A DNA stretch of 64,000 nucleotides from assembly GCA_964017185.1 (NCBI GenBank), contig OZ024870.1, forward strand, positions 24,761,621-24,825,620. The letters are read 5' to 3'. Each line of letters opens with the position of its first letter. Within the stretch, counting starts at the first letter, position 1. Below, in pieces: positions 46,723 through 58,162 of the stretch. Source of the stretch: Rugalucina vietnamica. Lineage: Eukaryota > Mollusca > Bivalvia > Lucinida > Lucinidae. The notes beneath the pieces were generated by a model. The model made no database searches and was not told where the DNA came from. It worked only from the letters and a program-made list of their open reading frames with translations. A program made the translations under genes and the position numbers.

Positions 46723-47486
46723 AACTGTAGATGCAGATTATTATCACGTCATTAAAAAAGTTTATTTGACTTTTTCAGATACAATGACGGTAATGGCTAT
46801 TGGTCACGTGTCTGAAGCTGAATTGGAATCCCATGGCAAACATTGAAGTTCACGACCAAGTCATACAACTTGCAAATAAAACAATGTTCACCCACTTTCT
46901 TCATTAATTTTGGTCTAATGTGTTTATTTTGTATTGTATCACAGAGGCTGTATTACCAAATGACCACAATATTCCTTGGAAGAACTTCGTCAATGAGCAG
47001 CTATTTTCCCAATAGGTGGCCACTCAGTTACCTTTACTTAATTAAAAATATGAAAACACACATAAGGCACCAACAGCACAAAAAAATGTTAAACACCAAG
47101 ACACATAACAAAAATAACCACCACAGAAGTATCACCTTGGAACGATCAGTAACACAAATTTACTGGCGGGCTTAAACCGGTTTTACAGGATCCTAACCTC
47201 ACCCTCAGCTTCTGCAGTGGTTCATAACATTTAACTTAGTTCTTCGGTCCTCGTGGTGAATCTCTAACTAGTCGATAAATCATCAAGAACAAACAAATAA
47301 ATCATGATAAACATCCTGATGAATCAAAAACAAGGACTCACAGATGGAGTAAGCTGACCGGCGATGGAGATCCCTGGGCGCCGAATAACCTACTAACTCC
47401 GGAGCAAAAGAAATACATCAGTTTGACCCCGGTGGGCCAAGCAACAGACAAGAAGCTCCGGCCCCAACCAACTAAAATGAATAGCT

Positions 47487-48625
47487 TTAAGTCGGGGCCA
47501 TCATAGAGTCTGACGCCCGACCCACCGGCGTGCAATTAAAGAAGGCAGCACAGTTATCAACCATGATTGGGTTAAAAACTAAGCATGCAGACTGTCGCAT
47601 AACATTCAAGTTATAACCTATACGTCTGTAACGTGTTATGATTTTTCTGAACTGAAAAGAAAAATCATTAATTCCTATAAGTTTCTTAAATTTGTAAACC
47701 AAGTCACCATAAAATTCAGGTTCCGAAAGGCCCTCACTTAAAAGCGTCTTCAACCCAACATTATATTTGGAAATCAATTCATAGTGTCTACGATAAAATT
47801 TAGAAAAGGTTTTTCGAAGTTTATGATACCGATAGCCCTGCTGGAGAAGTTTTGCCGTTAAACATTTATTTCGAGCGTTGAAGTCTGTAACATGATTGCA
47901 GACCCTAGCAAACCTAATAAGTTGTGAAATGTATACACCATAAGAAGCACGACGAGGAACGTCACCATCCAAAAAAGGAAAATTTACGATATCAAAATCA
48001 AAGTCATCGCGCTTATTGTAAATTTTAGAAGAAAAAAATCCATTTGCAACAGAAAGATGTAGATCTAAAAAGGGGGCTTCGGTATCTAAGATATTGGCTT
48101 TGTTCAACTGAAGTTCAGGTGGATAAATTTGATTGACCATACCTTCAAAATAAGGGTTGTCAATGTTCAAAAGGTCATCGAGGTACCTAGATGTGGAATT
48201 AAAAGCCTCGATAACATCAGCTTGATTATCATGGTTAAGAGAATCCATGAAATCTCTCTCGTAGCAGTATAAAAATAAATCGGCTACGAGAGGTGCGTAA
48301 TTTGTACCCATCAGAATTCCAACAATTTGTCTGTATAACTTGGTCCCAAATCTAATATAAATATTATCAAGGAGATAGGACAAGGCGTCGCACACATTCT
48401 GACATGACCAAAGTGTATACCGACTTTGGTCAGAGGAAGTGAAAAAAGCCTTTCTGTCATTACATGCCAAATAAAGTGAACCATAGTTTTTAATGCCCTT
48501 TTGAAGGTCCACTCTATCAAATCCAGAGGTTTTTCCTTTATTAGATTATGTGGTAATGTTGCATACAGAGTAGAAAAATCATATGTGGACAAGCTTGTTG
48601 CACGGAACCCTCTACACTTCAATTT
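47487..48625 (-). pseudogene. Naiad-F reverse transcriptase with frameshift and altered motif B
   Basis: Begins at KCRGFRATSLSTYDFSTLYA (motif A) and runs to about 48,500. There a T-run one base shorter than in copies D and E (ATAGTTTTTAATG) shifts the frame. The remainder is open to UAA at 47,487. Motif B reads GILMGTNYAPLV where copies C and E have GIPMGTNCAPLV, so both a proline and a cysteine are replaced. RYLDDLLNID is intact. It is the only copy with motifs A, B and C all present, but in two frames. Confidence 0.88.
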
Positions 48626-48879
48626 ACTGAACTAGTTCACCACTTTTACCACTTAGTCGTCTTTCCCGATCCAAATGCGTTTAGCCATCTTCTTCAGCTG
48701 TATAGTCCATAATGAGATTCGAAACCAAGAAGTAAGACAGTTGCGCTGCAACATTTTCGTTTTGTGGACAGTCGTACAGAACTTTGCGTGTCGAACTATT
48801 TATCTTAGGGCTTAGTATATATTGTATTTCATCGAACTCGCCAGCGCAGCAAGCACCAAAATCTGGTCGTTCTCCTATT

Positions 48880-49036
48880 TCCCCTAGACAATTTGGTCAA
48901 GTGTGGAAAGGGCAAAATGACATTTAGAATTATTGGCTCAGTGTGACACAAAGTCATCAAAGACAGAATAAAAGTCAAACAAGGTCTAACAAGGTCTTAT
49001 TGTATTGACAGATTGGTCTCTTAGATGAGATTCTTA
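48880..49036 (-). repeat. inverted fragment of the tandem unit, left part
   Basis: Reverse complement of the unit stretch at about 5,740-5,900 (AAAGTCAAACAAGGTCTAAC, GGTCTCTTAGATGAG). It continues at 52,567-52,640 (ACGATAGATAGCAACGAGGT, diverged) on the other side of the element inserted between them. Confidence 0.75.
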
Positions 49037-52000
49037 AAAACCAGAGGACCATTGGTCCTGAGAACGCTCACCTGAAGCCTGATCTTGGAGTATTAGGTCA
49101 TAATGAAATGACCTTGACCTTGAATACTCACACACCTTTATTGACTTCATAAGTTGTCTGCATCTGCAAAGTTTCAGGTCTCAGGCTGCAATAGTTTCCA
49201 AACCCAGTGATTTCTGAGAAAACCATAATTTTAATTTTGATATTTAAATGACCTTGGGCCAAGGTCAAGACATGACCTTGGCCTTCAGTAATTACTTACC
49301 TTCAATGACTCCATTAGTTGTCTGCATCTAGCAACTTTCAGGTCTCAGGCTGCAACAGTTTGTTTTCGCTTTTTCCCATGTAAAAGCCTATGTTTCCAAA
49401 ATTGACCTTGCCGTAAAATAGGTCAAGGTCATCATAGGGTCATCATTTCAACAAACTATGATGGGCTGGAGTCCCAAATGCTACATACCAAGTTTCATGA
49501 AAATTGGCCTGCCGGTTCTGGAGAAGAAGATTTTTGAGTGGTTTTTACCATATATGGGCGTGGCGGCCATCTTGGTCATGTGACCTGGATTTCGCTAAAA
49601 AACTTTCGTCTCCCCTACCCATGGATGTTCCACATAAAATTTCGCTTTGATTGGCCAAGCAGTTTCAGAGAAGAAGATCTTTGAAAAGTGTGTATGGACA
49701 ACAGACTGGCCAAGGTCAAGAGATGACCTTGACCTATATTAATCATATACCTTCATCTACTCCATTAGTTGTTTGCATCTACCACTTTTCAGGCCTCGGT
49801 CTGTGTTTTCAAAAAATCCATAGTTTTCACTTCTTCCTATGTAAAAGCCTATGTTTCCAATTTGACCTTGCCGTAAAATAGGTCAAGGTCAACCAAGGGT
49901 CATCATTTTATCAAACTATGATAGGCTGAGGTCTCCAATGCTACATACCAAGTTTCGTGGAAATCGACCCACCAGTTCTGGAGAAGAAGATTTTTGAGTG
50001 GTTTTTACCATATATGGGCGTGGCGGCCATCTTGGTCATGTGACTTGGATTTCGCGATCAAACTTTTGTCTCCCCTACCCATGGATGCTCCACATAAAAG
50101 TTCACTTTGATTGGCCGCGCAGTTTCAGAGAAGAAGATCTTTGAAAAGTGTGTATGGACAACAGACTGGCCAAGGTCAAGAGATGACCTTGACCTATATT
50201 AATCATATACCTTCATCTTCTCCATTAGTTGTTTGCATCTACCACTTTTCAGGCCTCAGGCTGCAATAGTTTTCCAAAAATCCATAGTTTTCACTTTTTC
50301 CTATGTAAAAGCCTATTTTTCCAAATTTGACCTAGCCGTAAAATAGGTCAAGGTCATCCAAGGGTCATCATTTTATCAAACTATGATAGGCTGAGGTCCT
50401 CGATGCTACATACCAAGTTTCGTGGAAATCGGCCTACCGGTTCTGGAGAAGAAGATTTTTGAGTGGTTTTTACCATATATGGGCGTGGCGGCCATCTTGG
50501 TCATGTGACCTGGATTTTGCAATCAAACTTTCGTCTCAACTACCCATGGATGCTCCACATAAAAGTTCACTTTGATTGGCCAAGCAGTTTCAGAGAAGAA
50601 GATCTTTGAAAAGTGTGTATGGACAACAGACTGGCCAAGGTCAAGACATGACCTTGGCCTTCAGTAATTACTTACCTTCAATGACTCCATTAGTTGTCTG
50701 CATCTAGCAACTTTCAGGTCTCAGGCTGCAACAGTTTGTTTTCGCTTTTTCCCATGTAAAAGCCTATGTTTCCAAAATTGACCTTGCCGTAAAATAGGTC
50801 AAGGTCATCATAGGGTCATCATTTCAACAAACTATGATGGGCTGGAGTCCCAAATGCTACATACCAAGTTTCATGAAAATTGGCCTGCCGGTTCTGGAGA
50901 AGAAGATTTTTGAGTGGTTTTTACCATATATGGGCGTGGCGGCCATCTTGGTCATGTGACCTGGATTTCGCTAAAAAACTTTCGTCTCCCCTACCCATGG
51001 ATGTTCCACATAAAATTTCGCTTTGATTGGCCAAGCAGTTTCAGAGAAGAAGATCTTTGAAAAGTGTGTATGGACAACAGACTGGCCAAGGTCAAGAGAT
51101 GACCTTGACCTATATTAATCATATACCTTCATCTACTCCATTAGTTGTTTGCATCTACCACTTTTCAGGCCTCGGTCTGTGTTTTCAAAAAATCCATAGT
51201 TTTCACTTCTTCCTATGTAAAAGCCTATGTTTCCAATTTGACCTTGCCGTAAAATAGGTCAAGGTCAACCAAGGGTCATCATTTTATCAAACTATGATAG
51301 GCTGAGGTCTCCGATGCTACATACCAAGTTTCGTGGAAATCGACCCACCAGTTCTGGAGAAGAAGATTTTTGAGTGGTTTTTACCATATATGGGCGTGGC
51401 GGCCATCTTGGTCATGTGACTTGGATTTCGCGATCAAACTTTTGTCTCCCCTACCCATGGATGCTCCACATAAAATTTCACTTTGATTGGCCGCGCAGTT
51501 TCAGAGAAGAAGATCTTTGAAAAGTGTGTATGGACAACAGACTGGCCAAGGTCAAGAGATGACCTTGACCTATATTAATCATATACCTTCATCTTCTCCA
51601 TTAGTTGTTTGCATCTACCACTTTTCAGGCCTCAGGCTGCAATAGTTTTCCAAAAATCCATAGTTTTCACTTTTTCCTATGTAAAAGCCTATTTTTCCAA
51701 ATTTGACCTAGCCGTAAAATAGGTCAAGGTCATCCAAGGGTCATCATTTTATCAAACTATGATAGGCTGAGGTCCTCGATGCTACATACCAAGTTTCGTG
51801 GAAATCGGCCTACCGGTTCTGGAGAAGAAGATTTTTGAGTGGTTTTTACCATATATGGGCGTGGCGGCCATCTTGGTCATGTGACCTGGATTTTGCAATC
51901 AAACTTTCGTCTCAACTACCCATGGATGCTCCACATAAAAGTTCACTTTGATTGGCCAAGCAGTTTCAGAGAAGAAGATCTTTGAAAAGTGTGTATGGAC

Positions 52001-52566
52001 AACAGACTGGCCAAGGTCAAGAGATGACCTTGACCTATATTAATCACATACCTTCATCTACTCCATTAGTTGTTTGCATCTACCACTTTTCAGGCCTCAG
52101 GCTGCAATAGTTTTCAAAAAATCCATAGTTTTCACTTTTTCCCATGTAAAAGCCTATGTTTCCAAATTTGACCTTGCTGTAAAATAGGTCAAGGTCATCC
52201 AAGGGTCATCATTTTATCAAACTACGATGGGCTGAAGTCCCAAATGCTACATACCAAGTTTCGTGGAAATCGGCCCACCGGTTCTGGAGAAGAAGATTTT
52301 TGAAGGGTTTTTACCATATATGGGCGTGGCGGCCATCTTGGTCATGTGACCTGGATTTCGCGATCAAACTTGAAATGCCACTACCAAAGGAGGCTCCACA
52401 TAAAATTTCAACTAGATCGGCCAAGCGGTTTCAGAGAAGAAGATCTTTGAAATTGTGGACGACCGACGACGGACGGACGACGGACGACGGACGACGGACG
52501 GACGGACGGACGCCGGATCATGGCCATCCTATAAGCTCACCTTGTGAGCCTTCGGCTCAGGTGAGC
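49037..52566. mobile_element. tandem-repeat element with 1,376-bp higher-order duplication
   Basis: Starts CCAGAGGACCATTGGTCCTG and ends with a GGACGACGG minisatellite (52,453-52,512) and the hairpin GTGAGCCTTCGGCTCAGGTG, then AGCT. The body is made of units of about 458 bp (GGCGTGGCGGCCATCTTGGT, GAGAAGAAGATTTTTGAGTG). Three units form a block of 1,376 bp that is repeated (49,261-50,636 and 50,637-52,012) with only a few differences, followed by a further partial unit. Short ORFs within (49,651 and 51,027) are identical because of this. The insertion site in the inverted unit fragment is an A-run. It is the same family as 18,296-19,360. Confidence 0.85.
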
Positions 52567-52640
52567 TAAAAACGTTAGAAAGACGATAGATAGCAACGAG
52601 GTCATTCGGAACTAAGCAATTACTAGGCAATGGCAAAATT

Positions 52641-53004
52641 TGACCACAAAAGCAATACGCGCCAATTCAACTTATACTGAGAAATCATACTTAGCCACTA
52701 AAGAAAGTTACTTTTTTTTCGTTTTTTCGACACTCAATGAAATATGACCATTGTTTCCACTGCATAAAGTAGAACTACATTTTCATAGTAGTCTTTGATG
52801 CTTTAGGAACTTTAAATTACAGGAGCGAATTCGACACGTCAATAAAGCAATGCCATTACCCCAACAGACCGATACTCCCGGGTAACCATGCACTGAAATA
52901 ATACATGAGCGCTTGGACTGTTTTAAGGCATAAACTTTGATAGACTTTGTATCGAACTTTGTAGAAATCCATTTGTTCCATTTACATGTAAGTAAACATC
53001 CCAG
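52641..53004. other. unassigned DNA
   Basis: No ORF or repeat recognised. Confidence 0.5.
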
Positions 53005-53275
53005 TTTTCATTACGAAAACTCGCCCATGCAATATACAGTGATGTTTTTCAGCACTGAAAATTGAAAATTTCATTGGGAAAAATGATAATTTTAACTGGT
53101 TTGCTCAAAACATTGATCGTGGGTACACGTAGAACCGCCTCGGCGAGTACCCACAATCTATGTTTTGGATCAAAAATAAGATAAAAATTGATATACCCCT
53201 CCATACCCCAGTTTTGCTATATAAAAGTGTGGTATAAGGGGGTATACATTGCACGGACATGTTTTCGTGAACCGA
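53005..53275. mobile_element. MITE-B copy
   Basis: Left end ATTACGAAAACTCGCCCATG, palindrome around 53,140 shortened (GTAGAACCGCCTCGGCGAGT), right end GCACGGACATGTTTTCGTGA. Confidence 0.75.
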
Positions 53276-53330
53276 ACAAGTTAAAACGCAGCACTTCATT
53301 TTCTTCATACATCAACCCAGTGGGACCTAA

Positions 53331-53392
53331 AAAGACAATGTATGCTTCAAACATATTTAAAAAGACAATGTATGCTTCAAACATATTTAAAT
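53331..53392. repeat. 30-bp tandem duplication
   Basis: AAAGACAATGTATGCTTCAA and ACATATTTAA are present twice in direct succession without mismatch. Confidence 0.9.
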
Positions 53393-53839
53393 TATAATGT
53401 GCGAACTGAAAAATGATATCGTGTAGCCATATGTTTCGGTTTCCTTGTCTTTCGAAGATGCTAAAGGAACCTTATTTCACTATGTTATCTGTTAATTACT
53501 TCCATTAAGCGAAACAAACTTGGAAATTTAAGGTCTTAATTTAATCATGGTGCGTGGGAAGTTCAAATCCATATTAGTCTACGGCATGTAACACACTTTA
53601 AAATACGAATTATGCACAAAAGAGCAAAGTTAAAAAATGATGATACGTTAAGAAACAGCTTCTCAACATTTTTTTGATGATTTGGCCTCTTTGTAAATAC
53701 GAGTCTTTGATTCAGGCTACCCGAAATTTCAGCTCAAGTGTCTGACTTTTTCAGTTTTTAAGGGTCACTGATGACGGTTCATTATCGAAAATTGTACAAA
53801 CTGAATATGGCCCACCTTTGAATGTATGAGTGCAAGGGA

Positions 53840-53990
53840 TCTGATTTTTATATTTTATTCGTTATTGCTGCAGCTGGTGTTGTGCCGTGTGGCGGCCCTA
53901 AAAGTCTCCCCGTACATCATCCATAGTACAGATTATATTTTTCTGTTGGACCTTTGAGATCAGTAGGAATATTTGGAGTTTTTAAAACTG
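53840..53990. repeat. dispersed repeat, inverse copy of the spacer at 43,775-43,860
   Basis: GCTGCAGCTGGTGTTGTGCC and AAAAGTCTCCCCGTACATCA. A related copy lies at 54,480-54,615. Confidence 0.75.
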
Positions 53991-54004
53991 ATAATTACGC
54001 TAGG

Positions 54005-54285
54005 GAGGTATAAGTAGGCAATGATCAGAAAAAGGCGCAATCTGAAAGAAATTTCCACTCCAAAAACCGAGGTGGAAAACAACTAAATTGACAATTAGGT
54101 ACTTATATTAAGAAAACATATCGTAAGCCGAGTGAGCAGCAATTTCCCAATAGGCGACCACTCAGTTACCCAAAACTTAACTCCGTTAAAATATTTCCTG
54201 ACCATTGCCTACTTGTACCTTTTTATGACGGGGCCATCATAGAGTCTGACGCCCGACCCACCGCCGTGCAATTAAACAACTTATG
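54005..54285 (-). mobile_element. rearranged Naiad: 3' terminus, inverted terminus and RT end
   Basis: 54,005-54,190 is a diverged minus-strand 3' end. At about 54,205 the plus-strand terminus TGCCTACTTGTACC follows. It is directly joined to a minus-strand piece of the RT C-terminus (54,227-54,278, complement encoding RASDSMMAP). Three Naiad pieces in both orientations within 280 bp show a complex insertion. Confidence 0.75.
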
Positions 54286-54479
54286 TATATTGTTTTGAAT
54301 ATTTGTCCCCTTAGGGAATACGAGTTTTGTTTTTATTTAGACTACTCCTATATCTGTATATAAATTATTGAAATTGCAGCTAAAGTGACTGATTTTATCA
54401 TATATATTTTAAAGGTCAATGATGAGGGTTCATTATCCGAAATTGTACAATATGGCCCTTTGAATGTTTTTAGCGCTTC

Positions 54480-54615
54480 CAAAGGATCTGATATTTACAT
54501 GCATATTTTATTTGTAGTTACTATAGCTGGTGTTTTGCCGAGAGGCGGCCCCAAAAAGTCTCCCCGTACATCATCCATAGTACTGGTTATATTTTCTTTT
54601 GAACCTCTGAGATGA
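54480..54615. repeat. dispersed repeat, second copy
   Basis: GCTGGTGTTTTGCCGAGAGG and AAAAGTCTCCCCGTACATCA match 53,880-53,945. Confidence 0.75.
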
Positions 54616-54984
54616 TAATTATGTTAATATGACCCACTTTCTCCCTTTGAATGTTTTAGTGCTTTGAAAGGATCTGATAATTATATTTTATTCGATTACA
54701 AATTATGTTCAACATGCCATGAGGTTTTTGTTTTTGTTAGGTAAGTTAGATAGATATCTAGAAAGTAAGTGCGAAAAAAAAACGGCGAATAGATAAGTAA
54801 AATAAGCCAAGCAAGATACAAACGCAACGTACATGTACAAGAAAGAAAAATCATAATTCCACGAAGTAGAAAAAATACCTCAAAGAAAATGTGTGATGTG
54901 GCGCAGAGCAACTTCCCAGGTCAACCAAGGGTCCATGACGGACAAACACTGATGAAAGACTGAACACTTTGATATTCATGTGCA

Positions 54985-55255
54985 CTAACATCAAGAAAAC
55001 ATGTCTGTGAAATATTTACCTCCATAATCCCCACTTTTATAAAGAAAACCGGGGTAGGCAGGGGTATATCTAATTTTCTTACATACATTGTGGGTATGCG
55101 TTAGAACCGCATTGGCGAGGCGGTTCTAACGTGTACCTACAATGTATGATTTTAGCGAAAATAATAAACAAATCATTTTTTTCCAATTAAATTTACATTT
55201 TTTTAAAACAATCTCTGTATATTTGCATGGGCAAGTTTTCGTAATGAGTCTTTCA
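54985..55255. mobile_element. MITE-B copy
   Basis: ATCAAGAAAACATGTCTGTG at the left. The palindrome around 55,115 (GCGTTAGAACCGCATTGGCG) is complete. The right end is in GCAAGTTTTCGTAATGAGTC. Confidence 0.78.
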
Positions 55256-55278
55256 GATATGAGATATCGGACAGTAAT

Positions 55279-55480
55279 CAACTTTTATCATCTTGAAAAA
55301 CACGACGTTATGCTACCAATTCTTCTGTCTACGTCTTAGAGAAAACCAGAGCATCTCAGGAACAGGTCAATGAAATAATCAACTTTTATCATCGTAAAAA
55401 ACATGACGTTATGCTACCAATTCTTCTGTCTACGTTTTAGAGAAAACTAGAGCATCTCAGGAACAGGTCAAAGAAATGAA
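55279..55480. repeat. 101-bp tandem duplication
   Basis: CAACTTTTATCATC to AACAGGTCAATGAAATAAT at 55,279-55,379 and again from 55,380, with about half a dozen differences. Confidence 0.88.
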
Positions 55481-56518
55481 TTCCGTGGAAAATCAAATCA
55501 AAGTATGACTGCTGAGATAAAAGCATGTCCTATAAATCCGTACCTGGTAGTTTGCCCTCACATGAACCGGCACATGAAATTAAAGTCTATGGTTTTGAAA
55601 ACATTTTGTAAAAGTTGTAACTGTCTTTCAAAAAGCTTTCTGATATACAAACGGTCCGCTGAATGTACAGTTTTCATGTAAGCGTATTAAGTACAAAAAA
55701 AAAAAAAAAAAAAAAAAAAAATAGAAACGCATTTTGAAAATGCATTGCAGGCGTTTGATTTAGGTTGTTTTCTGACGACAGCACTATGAGTTTTTGTGAC
55801 GTGTTTTCGCCAGTTGAACACTATGTTTGTTTTTATTTAACTTTCTTTCTCTATAAAATCGAAGGTATTTCCAGGATTTTTGTTCGGCGTTTTCCACAGT
55901 AAAAACGGTAATCGGTGTCCCAGGAAAAGTTGTTTATCTTCATTATACGACTGTTTATTGTGCCTGGCTCTCTGTCGTACTCGTTGCCTTTCGTTTCGAT
56001 TGCCGGAAACTTAGCCGGGTGGCTATCTTGTTGGAAAGAGATAGTCATTCTGCTCTTCGAGTGTGTTGTCGGAAAATGTTTTGTTATGTTTTATGTATTT
56101 CGTTCCCACCTGGTGTCTATGTCGGAACTTTAAATTTAGTTGCATCGATTCCTGGTCCCACTAGTCTTATTTTATTCTGTTCAACGTGTTTGTATAACGA
56201 CTACGATAATGTATTGTAAAATGCCAAACCATGATGGCATTTCCATAATGCATAAATTCAATCTCATATAAACGCAAGACGAGAAAGTGCAATAAGTGGT
56301 TTATAGAAGTAAGATCTCAAAGGATAGACTCATAAGAATATATGTAGAGATAAAAAAAAAAAAGTCGCAAAAAACGTCAGAATACGAAAACTTTTTTCGC
56401 CAAAGCATTTCTTTTCAGAGAAGCATTAAAATTTCTATTGCAGCTCAAAACTGCATGCAGCTCACATAACTGACCAATTTATTTATAATTTATGGTTTAC
56501 TTATCCTATAGGCATATA
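55481..56518. other. unassigned DNA with poly(A) tract
   Basis: Contains about 27 A at 55,696-55,722 and a shorter A-run at 56,352. Small ORFs near 55,851-56,219 overlap on both strands and show no recognisable motif. Confidence 0.5.
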
Positions 56519-57200
56519 AAACAGCAGTCACACATTAGCGTATAAGTGAAACGCGCGCCGGGCGTGTTGAAAATACAAATTTCCACATACGCCAGACGCA
56601 CGTCGGAGACACGTCCAAGGCGCGTTAAGGGCGCGCTGGGTACGCTTGGTGTATGTCCGGCGCGCGTCGCTAAAAGTCGGCGCGCGTTTCGTGCTCGTTT
56701 GAGCTAAATAAAATTTTAAACATGCTTAAATTTTTTTAGAAGTTGGGCGTGTGTCGGGCGTGTGACCTACACGCTACAAGTACGTTCCACGCACGTTACC
56801 GGCGCGTTGAATACGTTTCGAACACGCCCAGCACACGCCGAGCACACGTTTCAAGCACGTCGTATACGCTACGTGCGCGTTTCGATTTTAACCGGATGCT
56901 GGTTTGGGCGAGTGTGGAACGCGCCTGTAACGTGTGCCGAGCGTGCTTGGAGCGCGCATGAAACGCATAAAGCGCGTCTGTAGCGCGTGCCTAGCGTGTC
57001 TGGGACGTACGACAAACGTACTCCAAAACTTTGAGATTTTTTATACGTCCGGCACACGCCTCAGTCACGCGCTAATATGTGACTGCAAAAGCGAGTTAAA
57101 GGAAGAAATTAATTTTATACGTCCAAAATCTTCAGCGTGTTGAGATTTTGCATACGCCCGGCGCGCGTTTGGGTTATACGGTACTGTGTGACTGCTGTTT
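56519..57200. mobile_element. 682-bp CpG-rich TIR element
   Basis: Ends AAACAGCAGTCACACATTAG and, inverted, AAACAGCAGTCACACAGTAC. The interior is packed with ACGCGC, GGCGTGT and CACACGC motifs at intervals of about 10-12 bp, unlike the AT-rich surroundings. Overlapping Cys/Arg/Ala-rich ORFs are a result of that composition. No transposase. The target duplication is not clear. Confidence 0.75.
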
Positions 57201-57520
57201 AACAGAGCTTATTGAGACAAAACTATGATTAACACATTTAACGAAACTTAAACAATATTGATTAATTATTTGTTTACCCATGAGCATCTCATTTATCTGT
57301 TTGCTTGTCTTCAGTATACATTAGTTATAAGGGCCATGACACAACAAAGTTTATCTTTAGTGACTCTACTTTCCATACAATGAAAACAAGACATAGATAA
57401 GCTGCACTGTTGTCACAAAGCTGATTCAAATCTTTATTTTTAACTAAAAAGTCATGTTGCTGCTACTTAATTTGCACTGCTGAGTGCTGATCACATTACA
57501 GATTCACAAAATAGATTTTC
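57201..57520. repeat. segment duplicated at 61,361-61,690
   Basis: Shared blocks include GAGACAAAACTATGATT, CACAACAAAGTTTATCTTTA, and GCTGAGTGCTGATCACATTA. The second copy starts at the same point (ACAGAGC) but without the CpG-rich element beside it. Confidence 0.8.
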
Positions 57521-57594
57521 AGAGGTTTCTTTTTCATGATGTGGCTTATAAAGTTCTCATAATATTGAAACTTTGGAAACAACTGTGTCACAAT

Positions 57595-57925
57595 AATTTT
57601 TTCTTAATGAACAGTACAATTTATACAGTCACAGTAAGACAAAGACACTGATCAACTGCACAGTTGTAATAAGCTAATCTGGATCTTACAGCCTAAAGGA
57701 TAAAACAGATAATCAACAGATTTTGGCGTCAAGTGCTTTACACTGTACCCAATGCAACAGGAAGTGTCAAAATAAAACAAAGCTGTGTCACAACAAAACT
57801 TGTCTTATGAACAGTACTGTTTATACAGTTACAGTAAGACAAAGACACTGATCAACTGCAAAGTTGTAACAAGCTGATCTGGATCTTACAGCATAAAGGA
57901 TAAAACAGATAATCAACTGATTGTT
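57595..57925. repeat. two tandem copies, period about 197 bp
   Basis: ACAAAGACACTGATCAACTG and AAGGATAAAACAGATAATCA occur in both copies with the same spacing. Confidence 0.8.
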
Positions 57926-58065
57926 GTTTCAAGTACAGTGTTTTGTAATTAAACCAAACTTTGAGTGATCTTTCATCACGACCTGATGAAAGGTCAATGA
58001 AAATGTGGTTTAATTTTCAAAACACCGCACTTGAAACAAAAATCAGTCGATTATCTGTAACTTAT
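57905..58065. repeat. palindromic element, inverted ends AACAGATAATCA/TGATTATCTGT-type
   Basis: ACAGATAATCAACTGATTG and CAAGTACAGTGTTTTG on the left pair with CAAAACACCGCACTTG and AATCAGTCGATTATCTGT on the right. A centre hairpin TTTCATCACGACCTGATGAAAGG lies between. A related half-element is at about 61,725-61,842. Confidence 0.75.
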
Positions 58066-58162
58066 TGAGTAAAATGGTGCTTAATATAATCAGATATACA
58101 GTAAAGAATCAAACTATCTCCAAAACAATAGTTTATCCTATCACGTGACATGCATTTCTATG

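Larger units (their letters stand above)
44899..46992 (-). repeat. inverted fragment of the tandem unit inside Naiad-F
   Basis: Reverse complement of the unit segment corresponding to about 22,580-23,960 of unit 3. It includes MITE-A (46,487-46,722) and the same 150-bp Naiad stub (46,230-46,384). Like unit 3, it lacks the MITE-A of units 1 and 4. It is interrupted by a further insertion at 45,020-45,692. Confidence 0.85.
44684..48640 (-). mobile_element. Naiad-F, split by an inserted piece of inverted unit DNA
   Basis: The 3' terminal part is 44,684-44,898 and the rest is 46,993-48,640. Both parts carry private variants not seen in copies B-E (TTTACTTAATTAAAAATATG and AACACACATAAGG), so they come from one insertion. 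88 bp (ATGAGCAGCT... to ...CAACAGCACA) are present on both sides of the insert, at 44,811-44,898 and 46,993-47,080. The 5' break is near 48,640 in the motif A region. Confidence 0.82.

Noticed and set aside
49651..51257. Two identical 76-codon ORFs taken as a duplicated gene
   Set aside because: They sit in the 1,376-bp higher-order repeat; reading frames are not kept among the other 458-bp units.
56743..57143. Overlapping Cys/Arg/Ala-rich ORFs
   Set aside because: Result of CpG-rich short motifs in the TIR element; frames on both strands are equally open.
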